Source: Plantago ovata (Eukaryota; Streptophyta; Magnoliopsida; Lamiales; Plantaginaceae). Taken from it: 64,000 bases of DNA. A program made the translations under genes and the position numbers. The DNA lies in the NCBI GenBank assembly GCA_028274465.1, contig CM051457.1:59768899-59832898 (forward strand), given 5' to 3'. Below, one piece after another: positions 10,221-22,525 of the stretch (the stretch's first letter is position 1; each line of letters opens with the position of its first letter). Under the pieces are notes generated by a model. The model was not told where the DNA came from. It saw only the letters and a list, made by a program, of their open reading frames with translations, and made no database searches.

Positions 10221-11983
10221 TGTTTTAAGAAAATACGGTCAGAGTTACCCCTAGGGTACGCAGCGGAATTTCAAAAAATTTCTTAACATGCAGGTTAATT
10301 GATCATGTATATACCGTATATATTAAACACGTCAATTAGAAGACTTACAATACTCCAAAAGCAAGCACAGCTCCCAAGTCTTCGTAATAGTCGGGTGTAT
10401 CTTCTCCTTCGTCGAAGTCGAAGATATCTACAATACTTTGATTATCTGCAAGATAATAAAAGTTAGTTTCCAACTCCTTGAACCTCAACCTTGGTATCCA
10501 CGGATGAACAACTTATCGGAAAGAATGCTAGGATATTCTTTGTGTGTCCAAGAAGATGGGGCGACGGTTTTCCTCCGGTGAGGGGTGGCGCGCGCGTGGG
10601 TCTAGGGAGAGGTAGGGGAGAGCTTTTATTTTCTCTAAGAAAACTGGTAGACTAACTATATGTCTGTGTATTGAACTGTGTGAAAGTCTATGTCAAAAGC
10701 TCTCTAATAGTCTACTATATATAGTAGTCAATAGAAGCCTAATGAATAATCAATTAGACTTCATAAAGGAATAAGATCTAATTCTTATCGCATTAGGAAA
10801 CCAATTCAAGTCTAGATTCATTCCCAATCAAGTTAGAACTCAATCAGGAAAATCTAACTTATCCCTTGGACTTCTAATAGAGGAAGGAGTCGAACTCCTT
10901 CCCCTACTCCATATCGCGCGCGCGCGCGTCCCAAGGGAGATAGGTGGGTCCCGATTTTGGGACCCACTTATAGTTCTAAGACAATTCAAACTCCAAGTAG
11001 ATTTTGCCCATGTGCATATATTAATTCTAAATTAACATATCCTTTCAAATCAAACCTCTATTATATTTCTAAAATATAATCTCTAATTGTATTTACATAA
11101 AATACAATTAGTCAGCCAATTCAATTAATATTTCCAAATCATTAATTGAGACACAAATTATTATAATTAATTCCAAATCAATTATAATCCATCAATCACA
11201 ATTAATTCCAAATTAATTGCGATTCCATCTTCAAGGATATTCGGATCACCACATAGTGTGACCCATAGGGCCTCATTGTATTAAGCAAGTCCTAGACTAG
11301 GCAAAAACGGAATTCCTAGACGGTTCCATTTGCAATATTAATACATGAGGACGTTTGAGAGGTTTCTCAAAGCAAACCCTTTCGTTGTGAAGTCTGTTGC
11401 GCTCAACGCGGCGATGGTAACGTCCCTTCATCTGACTGACTCGAATGTATCTAGGATCGATGAAGTGTCTATCCCAATAATACATCCATGGGCGTCTTCA
11501 GTGATTTGAATGGTGAATCCAATATCCATTATGACTATCACAATAATATTGATACGCTGGCCAGCGGTTTTACCAATCACAACTATGAACGACTATGAGC
11601 AGTGCTCTTATGTGCTACACATGAGAGATGAATCCTTCACAGAAACACTTATCATCCCCATTTGTATGTAGCCATAATCCTGGATCGTGTCTTGGGTCAA
11701 CTGCTTATTCAGAGCTGACATCGACGGGTCCACAAAGAATATGGGGCAACAAATGTGATGATAAAGTCCTGTAAGTCCAAAGGACAACTGGCATCACTTT
11801 GACAACTTACCGGTTCCCATAGACACTTCGGTGTAGAGTATACATCGATGGGAGTGTCCGGTGGTGATGAACGTATTTTTGACTCGTTCATCTTGTCTTT
11901 TTTACCTTCTTTTTTACATATATGCCCTTTATAAGGGCTGCATGCCCTTAATAAAGACTGTCTCTAGGACATATACACTATCA
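10221..11983 (-). repeat. Copia LTR between copia-1 and copia-2
   Basis: The minus strand begins TGATAGTGTATATGTCC and ends near TTTTCTTAAAACA. It acts as 5' LTR of copia-1 and sits at the 3' end of copia-2. Compared with the right-hand LTR (17416-19519) it lacks about 380 bases near its start, replaced by a ~50-base piece of an A-type LTR (11865-11914). A CG dinucleotide run and rich AT stretches are shared by both LTRs. Confidence 0.85.
11865..11914 (+). mobile_element. Fragment of an A-type LTR inside a copia LTR
   Basis: Plus strand TGATGAACGTATTTTTGAC and the following ~30 bases match the first ~50 bases of the element A LTR, with one visible change (GACTCG for GACGCG). The other copia LTR has native copia sequence here, so this is an insertion followed by a deletion that removed most of the inserted LTR and adjoining copia sequence. 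Confidence 0.8.
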
Positions 11984-14900
11984 GTTCTATACTAACTTCT
12001 CCTCTATCAATAATCTCACGTATAACGGGATACTTTCTAAGTACATGTTTGTTCTTGTTTGTAGATCTAGGCTCCTTGGCATGAGCGACGACGCCCGTAT
12101 TGTCACAATAAATCGTTATTGGACTAGGAGCAGGAACAACCCTCAACTCCTTCAAGAACTCTGAAATCCAGACAGCTTCTTTCGATGCTTCTGATGCAGC
12201 AATGTACTCGGCTTCTGTGGATGAGTCAGCAATCGTGGCTTGCTTAGAACTCTTCCAACAGATAGCTCCTCCGTTCAATTTTAATACATATCCTGTCTGT
12301 GACTTAAAGACATCAGGATCTGATTCAAATCCAGCGTCGACATAACCATACATCTTTAATTCTGGTTCTCCACCAAACACCAAGAACATTTCCTTAGTCC
12401 GTCGAAGGTACTTAAGAATGTTCTTTACAGCAGTCCAGTGAGGTACCCCTGGATTCTGTTGGTGTCGACAACTGACACTAAGCGCATATGCCACATCAGG
12501 CCTTGTGCAATTCATTGCATACATTATAGACCCTACTGCCGAAGCATAGGGAACACGACTCATTGCCTTTCTTTCTTCATCAGTTTTAGGACTATACTTA
12601 ACTGATAAAACGATCCCATGACTAGCTGGGAGAAAGCCTCTCTTTGAGTCGTCCATCTTATAATGCTTCAGTATTTTGTCGATGTAGGTGGACTGTGTCA
12701 ATCCTAACATCCTCTTGGATCTATCTCTATAGATCTTTATCCCTAGGATGTAGTTCGCTTCACCCAAGTCCTTCATTGAGAAGGTACTTGATAACCAAAC
12801 TTTAGTCTCTTCTAGCATAGAGACATTGTTTCCCATGATCAAAATGTCATCAACATAAATGATCATGAAAACGACTCCCTTGTCGCTGTGCCTAGTATAG
12901 ACACAGAGATCTTCTACGCTTCTGACAAAGTCAAACGATTTGACAGCTTCATCAAAGCGGATATTCCAGCTCCTAGACGCTTGCTTTAGCCCATAGATGG
13001 ATCTTTGTAATTTGCATACAACAGTTGGCCTGGTTTTACTAATAAAACCTTCCGGCTGTACCATATAGACCTCTTCCTCAAGGTTGCCATTGAGGAAGGC
13101 AGTCTTTACATCCATCTGCCAGATCTCATAATCATAGTAGGCAGCTATCGCAAGTAGAATTCGAATAGACTTCAATTTTGCTAACGGTGAAAAGGTTTCA
13201 TCGTAATCGATGCCATACCTTTGCGTGTAGCCTTTCGCCACAAGTCTAGCCTTGTGCGTTTGTACCTTGCCATCGGCATCTGTCTTTCGTTTAAAGACCC
13301 ATTTGCACCCAATAGGTCTAACCCCTTTGGGGCAAGTCTACCAAGCTCCAAACTTGGTTCAGGTACATGGAGTCCATTTCCAATTCCATGGCCTCTTGCC
13401 ATTTGTCTGAGTCAATATCAATTATTGCCTCTTTGTAGGTCTCGTGGTCTTCCCGATCTGATAAGCCAACATCAAGTTCACTGATGTCTTCTATCATAAG
13501 GCTTTTCTTCTTAGGTCCTTTTGGGATCCTCTTCGACCTACGGAGCTCGACTCGTGCTTGCGTTTCTGGTGCTTTTCTTTTCTGGCTTCTTGTAAAACGA
13601 ACATTATCAGTGGGCACTGATGCAGCTGGTCACGCGCCGCGACCCCGTTCCCTAGCGGGAGGGTGCTCTTGTGCAACTTGTTGCACAGGTTGATTGACAA
13701 CGGGTTCTATTGGTGTGGTTTCAACTGTTGATCTAATCACAGGACTCCCACTAACTATGACATGCCTAGCAAGTGTCATATCATTACCCTTGTCTGCTTC
13801 GAAAGCTCCCACTGAACTTGAGTCCAAATCAGAAGATTTAGAGAACTCATGTTCGCGCGTGTCAAAGTCTTGAATTTTTTCAAGTTCTATCATATCATCT
13901 AACCTCTCTTTTTCGAGGTATTCTGCTTCTAAAAACTTGACGTTTCTAGATACTATCACCTTGTGATCTTCAGCATGATAGAATTCATAGCCTCTCGTCT
14001 GACGAGGATAGGCTATGAAATATACTTTGACACCCTTGGCATCTAACTTATCAGTGAGCATCAGTTTGACTATCGCAGGACAGCCCCAAGGTCTAAGATA
14101 GCCCAGTGAGGGATTCTTTCCTTTCCATAACTCATAAGGAGTTTTCTCCACTGATTTAGATGGTACACAGTTCATAATGTAGATTGCAGTTTGTAGCGCA
14201 TATTTTGGATAGATATTTTGGAAGAGTCGAGAATCCAATCATTGATCTCACCATGTCTAACAGGGTTCGATTCCTTCTCTCAGACACACCATTTAGTTGT
14301 GGTGTTCCAGGAGGGGTCCATTGCGATTGAATTTCATTTTCCTTCAAGTAGTCGATAAATTCTTCACTAAGGTATTCACCTCATTGATCTGATCGAAGAG
14401 TGACTATCCTCATGTTCAATTCATTCTCGACCTCATTCCTAAACTCCTTGAATTTTCCAAAGATCTCGGATTTATTCTTCATAAGATAAATATATCCATA
14501 CCTTGAGAAATCGTCAATAAAGGTAACGAAGTAAGGATAACCTCCACGTGCTTGGACTTTAAAGGGTCCACATACATCGGTATGTATGAGCTCTAAGCAG
14601 CGAGTGGCACGAACACCTTGTCCAACAAAAGGTTTGTTCGTCATCTTACCCTTAACACATGATTCGCATGTACCATATGATTCAAAATCAAATGGTTCTA
14701 AGTAGTCCAACTTCCTTAGTCTTTGAATCCGTGTTTCATTGATATGGCCTAGACGACAATGCCATAGATAAGGTGGATTATTCTTCCTACTTGAAGACGG
14801 TTGTTTGTTATGTATTTGAAATAAGGTACACTACTTTGCAAAATATATAAACCATTCACTAAGCGAGCTTTTCCATAATACTGGTCATTTAATGAAAAAT

Positions 14901-15250
14901 AACAAGTATTATTAGCAAATCGAAAGGAAAAACCCAAATTGTCCAACAATGGAATGGAAATAATATTTCTGACAATGGATGGAACAAAATAAACGTTATC
15001 AAGTTCTAAACATTGTCCTGAAGTTAAATCTATCTTGTAGCGTCCAATGCGTTTGGCTTCAACTGGAATGCCGTTCCCAACATGCAAGTCGATTTCATCT
15101 TGCTTGACTAGCCTGTGATCAATTAGCCCCTGCACATTATTACAAATGTGTGAGCCACAGGCTGTATCTAATACCCAACCATTGGAGTCATAAGAAGTCA
15201 TGTTCATTTCAATAACAAACATACCTGAGCTAGAAGCCGGCGGCTTCTTA
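11984..15250 (-). pseudogene. Copia-2 pol, broken and 3'-truncated
   Basis: Same domains as copia-1: protease DTACGSHICNN, CESCVKGKM, integrase HTDVCGPF, RT ([17 protein letters not shown]) and RNase H with the intact string DSSTEAEYIAASEASKEAVW. The RT-RNase H part is open for 425 residues (to 13241). A stop follows the integrase LRSDQ near 14381, a different lesion from that in copia-1. More frameshifts lie near 13310, 13620, 14160-14240 and 14740. The last codons end in LTR sequence. Confidence 0.9.
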
Positions 15251-15954
15251 GCTTGATCTGCCCTTAGCTTAGGGCAATCTTTCTTCCAGTGGCCCTTGAG
15301 TTTGCAATAGAGACAAATCTCCATCCTAAGTCAAAACTTAGCCATCTTACGATTGCGTCCATTCTTGCCACCCTTGTTCCTTTGGGTCTATGATTGACCC
15401 TTAGAAACTCGTTGGCAATGGGTCTCTCAGCAATCGAATATGTTGCTACCCCGGCATTGGGATTCTGAATAGATTTCAACAATCTTTGCACGATCAAGAT
15501 AATGGAACCCTTAGCTTCTAGCTCCAAGCCATATCCAACAAGTTGAAAGAGAAAATCAATCAATCACTTGACTTGTTCAGGTGACAACTCTTCTGTCCCA
15601 AGTCTTTGGATAAGAATTATCTTGATAGCTTCGAACCCTTCACACATCCTTGGACTATCCAAGAATGAGGAGAGATATCTCACAATCTCATACGGTTCCT
15701 TGTCTCGACATGGTCCAACCATATTGTCAGACATTGCATTCAGCAACAAATTCTTTACAAACTCGGCCCTTTCCACTGACATTTCATAATAGCAATCATA
15801 GGTTTCCGTAGTGAATTCAGTGGGCGGTGGAGGGATAGGTTCGTCCAAGACGTACTCAACCTCGTTGTACCTCATGGATCCAATCCATGTAGTTTGGTCC
15901 TGTTAGCTTTTGCAACTCCAAGTTGGCAATAAGCTCGGAGGACGGTACATCCAT
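15251..15954 (-). pseudogene. Copia-2 gag, a different Gag type, broken
   Basis: Start ATG at 15954 (MDVPSSELIANLELQKLTGPNYMDWI). A small deletion shifts the frame at once; then RYNEVEYVLDEPIPPPP continues to 15564, where there is a stop. A further frame reaches the knuckle CLYCKLKGHWKKDC. The start and the knuckle align with copia-1, but the body shares almost nothing with copia-1 gag apart from the Gag fold pattern. Confidence 0.75.
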
Positions 15955-16515
15955 TTTTATTTTCCTAAGGAGAAATAATATAGAACGAAAATAGTAAATC
16001 AACTATTGAAATACTATTTCTAAATACACAGTCAACATAACTAAACAACAAGGTCCTTTAGCTGTTTAGCTCCCACTATTTTCACATATGCTTGCCCCCA
16101 AAACAAACATACGGGTAATGTCCAACAATTTACCATAGTGGCCAAGATCCAAATCCATACTATGCTATACTCCAATGGGGGTTGGTCGCATAGCATAATA
16201 TGACCGGTAGGACTATCCAATGTCATCACGCAACTCTTGGGTGTTAAATCTAATTTAACCCGATGCTCTACATATTGTACCTATCGAGGTCGCTAGATAC
16301 AATATGCAGTAAGTTATAACCATAGGCTTACTCTAATATGACGATCACTGCGTGTCTGCAAGACGAGGTCGCCAATACAGGGAAACACAATGAAAGTTCA
16401 GAATTAAAGCACCCCATGGAAAGCATCTCAGAAATACATACATATACACATTTCTGCACTTATATTGGTTGGGGCTTGTAGCTTGAGGGTTGTTATCAGT
16501 CATCTACAAACAACT

Positions 16516-16690
16516 AAGGGCGCCGCCTACCCATCATGCATGAGCGGTCTACACGTAATGGATGCCGCCTATCCATTCTAGTTCTAAACGCGGTCAAGCA
16601 CATAATGGGCGCCGCCTACCCATACATAAAATATGCGGTCCGACAAATAAGAGGGCACCGCCTACCCTCGCATACATAACGATCGAACGG
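16516..16690 (-). repeat. Hairpin array in the copia-2 leader
   Basis: The same four-unit array as at 9499-9675, with cores at 16521, 16563, 16610 and 16656. Unit 2 here has a perfect 7-bp stem AATGGAT/ATCCATT, where copia-1 has one G-U pair. Unit 4 has a loop change (CACCGCC). Stems are kept while the loop is mostly constant. Confidence 0.75.
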
Positions 16691-17154
16691 AAAGTAAATA
16701 CGTGGTATTTAAACATGCATTGTCAAACAATAGCATATTGAGCATACAAACAAATAGTAGCCTATGTGGATGCCAAATGACTTCATAATTTCATTATGAA
16801 AATTATAATCCCATACTTAAAATCTCTATGAAAAATTGAAAATTTGGACTAGATTGAAAACTCGAAAATTCTATTGACCAGGTAGCAATTTTCGAAAACC
16901 CGAAGGACTCAATTGTAATTTTCGAAACCTTTGAGGTGTTAAATTTAAAATTCAAAAGTAGAAGGACTTATTTGTAATAAATAATAAATTGATTAATCCC
17001 AAATAAGCCCCTTAACTTTATACTAATTAAATTTAACCCCTCTAGTTACCAATAATTACAATTAAATCATATTTATATTCCAAATATAAAATTCAATCCT
17101 CAAAATTTTCAAAATTCGATTTTGGGTCCAACCCGAAAATATATATATATATAA

Positions 17155-17235
17155 TATACGGCGCCCGAGCGCATGCGGCACGCAGGCACCGGCCTGCGTC
17201 ACGCAGGCCGCCGGGCCGCCTGCGTCACGCGGACG
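17155..17235. repeat. GC-rich, self-complementary leader segment
   Basis: About 80 bases of very high GC in otherwise AT-rich leader, with inverted pieces such as GCCTGCGTCACGCAGGC and repeated GCCTGCGTCACGC. The copia-1 leader has a different, shorter segment (near 10140-10180) in the same place, so this is a variable insert or local expansion. Confidence 0.6.
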
Positions 17236-17402
17236 GTAATTATATATATATAAAATAAAATTTTTTTTTTGAAAAATATAAATTCTAAATTTATTTAAAA
17301 AACAAAACTTTTGAAAATCGAATTAACCATAGAATCAATTGCATCCACATACACTACAAAATCATACAACATATATACGTATATACGTAATCAATTAACC
17401 TC

Positions 17403-17414
17403 GCTCTGATACCA
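17403..17414 (-). other. Primer-binding site, tRNA-iMet (copia-2)
   Basis: Minus strand TGGTATCAGAGC, one base from the LTR end, as in copia-1. Confidence 0.9.
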
Positions 17415-17415
17415 C

Positions 17416-19519
17416 TGTAAGAAAATACGATCAGAGTTACCCCAAGGGTACGCAGCGGAATTTCAAAAAAATTCTTAACATGCAGGTTAATTGATCATGT
17501 ATATAGCATATATATTAAACACGTCAATTAGAAAACTTACAGTACTCCAAAAGCAAGCACAGGTACCAAGTCTTCGTAATAGTCCGGTGAATCTTCTCCT
17601 TCATCGAAGTCGAAGATATCTGCAATACTTTGATTATCTGCAAGACAATAAAAGTTAGTTTCCGGCACTTTGAACCTCAACCTTGGTATCCACGGATGAA
17701 TAGCTTATCCGAAAGAATATTACGATATTCTTTGTGTGGCCAAGAAGATGGGGCGGCGGTTTTCCTCCGGTGAGGGGTGGCGCGCGCGTGGCTATTTATG
17801 AGGTAGGGGAGAGCTTTTATTTTCTCTAAGAAAACTGGTAGAAAGAATGATCTAAAAATCTGTCTATCGAATCAACCATGTAAAAGCTCTCTAATAGTCT
17901 ACTATATATAGTAGTCAATAGAAACCTAATGAATAATCAATTAGACTTCATAAAGGAATAAGAATCTAATTCTTATCGCACTACGAAACCAATTCATGTC
18001 TAGATTCATTCCCAATCAAGTTAGAACTCAATCAGGAAAATCTAACTTATCCCTTGACTTCTAGTAGAGGAAGGAGTCGAACTCCTTCCCCTACTCCAGC
18101 TGCGCGCGGGCGCGAGTCCTAGGGAGGTTAGGTGGGTCCCGATTTTGGGACCCACTTATAATTCTAAGGCAATTCAAACTCCAAGTAGATTTTGTCCATG
18201 TGCATATATTAATTCTAAATTAAGATATCCTTTCAAATCAAACCTCCATTATATTTCTAAAATATAATCTTCAATTGTATTTACATAAAATACAATTGAT
18301 CAGCCAATTCAATTAATAATTCCAAATCATTAATTGAGCCACAAATTATTATAATTAATTCCAAATCAATTATAATCCATCAATCACAATTAATTCTAAA
18401 TTAATTGTGATTCCATCTTCAATGATATTCGGATAAGCTGAATCACCACATAGTGTGACCCATAGGGCCTTATTGTATTAAGCAAGTCCTAGACTAGGCA
18501 AAATGGAATTCCTAAACGGTTCCATTTGCAATATTAATACATGAGGACGTTTGAGAGGTTTCTCAAAGCAAACCCTTTCGTTGTGAAGTCTGTTGCGCTC
18601 AACGCGGCGATGGTAACGTCCCTTCATCTGATTGACTCGAATGCATCTAGGATCGATGAAGTGTATATCCCAATAATACATCCACGGGCGTCTTCAGTGA
18701 GATGCATGGTGAATCCAATATCTATTATGACTATCATAATAATATTGATACGCTGGCCAGCGGTTTTACCAATCACAACTATGAACGACTATGAGCAGTG
18801 CTCTCCTGTGCTACACATGAGAGATGAGTCCTTCACAGAATCACTTATCATCCCCATTTGTATGTAGCCATAATCCTGGATCGTGTCTTGGGTCAACTGC
18901 TTATTCAGAGCTGACATCGACGGGTCCACCAAGGATATGGGGCAACAAATGTGATGATAAAGTCCTGTAAGTCCAAAGGACGGCTGGCATCACTTCGACA
19001 ACTTACCGGTTCCCATAGACACTTCGATGTAGAGTATCCATCGATGGGAGTTTCCGGTGGGTACTTCCATTGTTCGGTAATCACCCTTCGAACAACTATG
19101 CGGAGTTATGGGAACGTTTCTTGATTGTCCAACAATCCGTTCCGTGGTCGTGGGATCGGCTCACACTTGCTCTAACAAGTATAACCTCCACGCATACTAG
19201 TCTCGGCTGGTTCATTCAGACCCCTACATCCGAGATGAACCTCGACTAGGGAGAGTTTGGGATAGATGAGAACTCACATAGCTCCCACTATCTGTGTGAT
19301 CGGTCATCTATCAGAGGGGACATGTTTATTATCAATACAGACAGGAATAGAGATATGACATGCTGTATGCCTGGTGTAATATAAATATGAAAGCGATACT
19401 CAATAGTCAAACAACAAACATATATTATGTTACGTTGACCTGTGTAATAGTACATATATTCCCTTAATAAGGGCTGCATGCCCTTAATAAAGACTGTCTC
19501 TAGGACATATACACTATCA
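17416..19519 (-). repeat. 5' LTR of copia-2
   Basis: About 2.1 kb on the minus strand, starting TGATAGTGTATATGTCC and ending TTTTCTTACA. It is the more complete copy of this LTR and shows what the other (10221-11983) has lost. It contains inverted short repeats GGGCTGCATGCCC near 19470 and a CG-rich run near 18100. Confidence 0.85.
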
Positions 19520-22500
19520 GTATTCCAGTACATGTTCATGAATTTGTGGATTTGTTGGAAATGATGGAAATGAATGGTTTGGCTGAAGTTGAAACGTATG
19601 GAGGACATTTCACGTGGTCTAATAAACATTCTCAGGGGGTCATAAATTCAAGGATTGATAGGGGTATTGCAAACGTTGAATGGTTCCATGAGCATCCTGG
19701 ATTGGTGATTGAGATATTAGTCCGTAGTGTCACGGATCACTCTGCACTTCAGGTAAAAGACTCTGTTGTTGCTCAACCAAAAACATAAATTTCAGGTTCC
19801 TAAATTGTTTAACAGAGATGGAAGGTTTTGGAACAATTGTGTCTAAAGGGTGGAGAATGCATTTTACTGGTGCTATACAAGAAAAGTTGTGGAAAAAATT
19901 TAAGAAACTGCAGTATTTACTTAGAGGTTGTACAAGGAGGGTAACTGGCTTGCCAACAAAAATACAGGTTGCACTAGATAAATAGGATGAAGTGCAAAGG
20001 GATTTGTTGAATGATAGAATGAATGGTGAACTAGTTGCAAAGGTCAAAGAATGTACTGCAGATTTGAACAAATGGAATGAGTTGGAAGAAAAAGTGTTGA
20101 AACAGAAAGCAAAGATTGATTGGCTTCAACTTGGTGATAGCAACACACTGCCTACTTTCATGCGGCAATTAGGGAGATGAATAAGCATGTTGTAATTACT
20201 GAATTTGTAAGGTCAGATGGTAGTATGGTTATTACTGATACAGAAATAGAGGAGGAAATCTTGAGTTTTTATGGAAATTTAGTAGGGCATACTGCTAGAC
20301 ATATTGAATATGTGAATATTCCTATTATAAGGTCAGGCCAACAGCTTAGTAGAACTGACAGGGAGAGATTGGTGGCTTCTATCACTGAAGATGAAATATA
20401 TAGCGCCTTGAAGGATATTGGGGAAGACAAAGCTCCGGGGATTGATGGCTTCATCTCCAAATTTTTCAAGTCAACATGGGGGACTATTAAAGATGAAGTG
20501 ATTAGAGCTGTACTTGATTTTTTCAATTTTGGTAATATCTATCCTGCTTGGAATTGCACTTTGGTGACCTTAATTCGTAAAACAGTGAATGCCAAAACTG
20601 TAAAGGAAATGAGGCCCATTTCTTGTTGTACTACTTTTTACAAAATCATTTCCAAGATTATTACATCGAGATTGGGGTTGGTAATTGGAAAAGTAGTTGA
20701 CGAGACCCAATCTTCCTTCATTCCGGGGAGGATTACTCAAGATAACATCATCTTAGCTCAAGAGTTGGTGAAAGGTTATAACCGGAAAGGGATCTCTCCG
20801 AGGTGCATGATCCAAATGGATATGCAAAAGGCTTATGATACGGTGGAATGGAAAGCCTTGGAAATGATTATGAAGGAGTTGGGATTTCCATATAAATTTG
20901 TAGAGTGGGTGATGAATTGCATGACAACGGTATCATATAGATATAGTGTCAATGGTGCCCCTTCTCGTATACTCAAGGCCAAACGTGGGTTAAGACAGGG
21001 TGACCCCGTGTCCCTTCTCTTGTTTGCACTGATAATGGAGTATCTATATCGTTGTCTACAGTAGTTGGCCATGAATCTGGATTTCAACTTCCATTCGAAG
21101 TGTGAAAAACTGAAGATCACAAATCTTTGCTTTGCAGATGATCTCATGCTTTTTGTGAGAGGGGATCCTATTTCTGTTAAGCTCATGATGGATCAATTTA
21201 CCTTATTTTCAAGAGCAACTGGCCTGAGTGCTAATATAGGGAAGAGTAAACTGTATTTTGGTGGTGTTAAGAAGGAGGATCAAGATAAAATTTTGAGGAG
21301 TGTTGGCTTTTCTAGAGGAACTTTCCCTGTAAAGTATTGGGGGTCCCTTTAGATTAAAAAAGCTAAGAATTAACGCTTGTCAGCCCCTTATAGAGAAAAT
21401 AACTGCACGAATCCGACGTTGGTCATCAAAGCTCTCGAGTTACTCAGGTCGACAACAACTTATAAAAAGTGTGCTTTTCTTAATCACCAATTACTGGCTT
21501 CAGGTGATTCCACTCCCAAAGAAAGTAATTCAACATATTGAAGGGATTTGTAGGAGCTTCATTTGGAGTGGTAAGGATGGCAGCAGTAGGAAAGCTTTGG
21601 TTGCATGGGATCGAGTTTGTGATCCAAAAAGCTGTGGAGGTTTGAAATTAACTGCCTTAACTGAATGGAATAAGGCCTTGATGTTGAAGATACTGTGGAA
21701 TATTCATAACAAGAGTGACAAATTGTGGATTAGGTGGGTACACATATACTATATGAAAGGCAAGCCTCTACATGATTTCATTGCACCAAGCACGTGTTTT
21801 TTCCGGTTGAAGACTGTTTTTAAAAATACAGGGCTGATGGGTACTTTACAGATGCTACAAAGGCTGGTAAATTCATTGTTCGGAAGGTGTACAGAGAGAT
21901 AAGAGGGAGCAGAGAAAAGGTTAGATGGAGGGAACTTGTTTTGAACAATTTTGCAAGGCCAAAAGCTGTGTTTATTCTCTATTTGTGTCTGCAAAAACGA
22001 TTGGCTACAAAGGATAGGCTGCAACTATTTGGTATAAATACAGATGGCATATGTGTGTTATGTGGAGGAATAGAATCTGGGGAGCATTTATTTTTTACAT
22101 GTGCAAAAACTCAGGCCTGTTTTTCTCGTGTTATGGGATCGATGCGACTGACTTTTCGATTCTGTAACTGGGAGGCTGATGTACAGGGATGGAGTAAATT
22201 GTCTCATGGAAAACGTTGGAAGGGTAAGATTTTTAAAGCTTTGCTTGCTGAGATTGTTTACGATATTTGGACGGCGCGTAATCGTCATACTTTTCAGAGC
22301 GTGCCAATAGATAACACAAAGATTGTTGATAGGAGTATACAAAATGTGTTGTATAGGAGCTTGAAGTACCCTGCTCTTCAAGCACATATTCAAAGTTTCA
22401 TTTTGGTTGAGATTAGGATTTGCTAGTCTGTTAGGTGATTTGGTTTCGTGCCTGGACTTTTGCTAGTCGACTGTACTGATGCGTTTTGGGGTATTGAATA

Positions 22501-22521
22501 AATTTCATTGTTCCAAAAAAC
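19520..22521 (+). mobile_element. LINE (L1-like) retrotransposon, 5'-truncated
   Basis: Contains the end of an endonuclease domain, a reverse transcriptase, a zinc-finger RVT domain and a 3' end with an AATAAA-like signal and short A-rich tail (about 22497-22521). The 5' part is missing because the copia LTR begins at 19519. No target-site duplication can be checked on the left. Confidence 0.85.
19543..22426 (+). pseudogene. LINE endonuclease-reverse transcriptase, broken
   Basis: In order: the tail of an exonuclease/endonuclease/phosphatase fold (GGHFTWSN, SRIDRGIAN, SVTDHSAL; 19546-19750), RT (KAPGIDGF, MRPISCC, SFIPGRITQDNI, MDMQKAYDTVEW, GLRQGDP, then the catalytic FADDL near 21140) and a zf-RVT Cys motif (CVLCGGIESGEHLFFTC, near 22050-22105). 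Stops occur at 19786 and 21062, with frameshifts near 20170, 21350-21470 and 21890. It reads on the plus strand, opposite to the adjacent copia DNA. Confidence 0.9.
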
Positions 22522-22525
22522 AAAA

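Larger units (their letters stand above)
4818..11983 (-). mobile_element. Copia-1, Ty1/copia retrotransposon (internal region plus 5' LTR)
   Basis: Minus strand: 5' LTR (10221-11983), tRNA-Met PBS, leader with hairpin array, gag, protease, integrase, reverse transcriptase and RNase H. The domain order PR-IN-RT-RH defines Ty1/copia. The 3' end of pol is cut at 4818 by another LTR, so its own 3' LTR is not visible. Stops and frameshifts show that it is dead. Outside gag it is nearly the same as copia-2 to the right, with which it shares the LTR in the middle. Confidence 0.9.
11984..19519 (-). mobile_element. Copia-2, Ty1/copia retrotransposon (internal region plus 5' LTR)
   Basis: Minus strand: 5' LTR 17416-19519, PBS 17403-17414, leader hairpin array, gag (15251-15954) and pol (11984-15250). 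The pol 3' end is missing: after the codons for EVSIEL the sequence passes directly into the start of the neighbouring LTR at 11983, with no polypurine tract. The right LTR abuts LINE sequence at 19520, so the copia DNA was inserted in the LINE. The bases GTATT at 19520-19524 would be its target-site copy. Confidence 0.85.
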
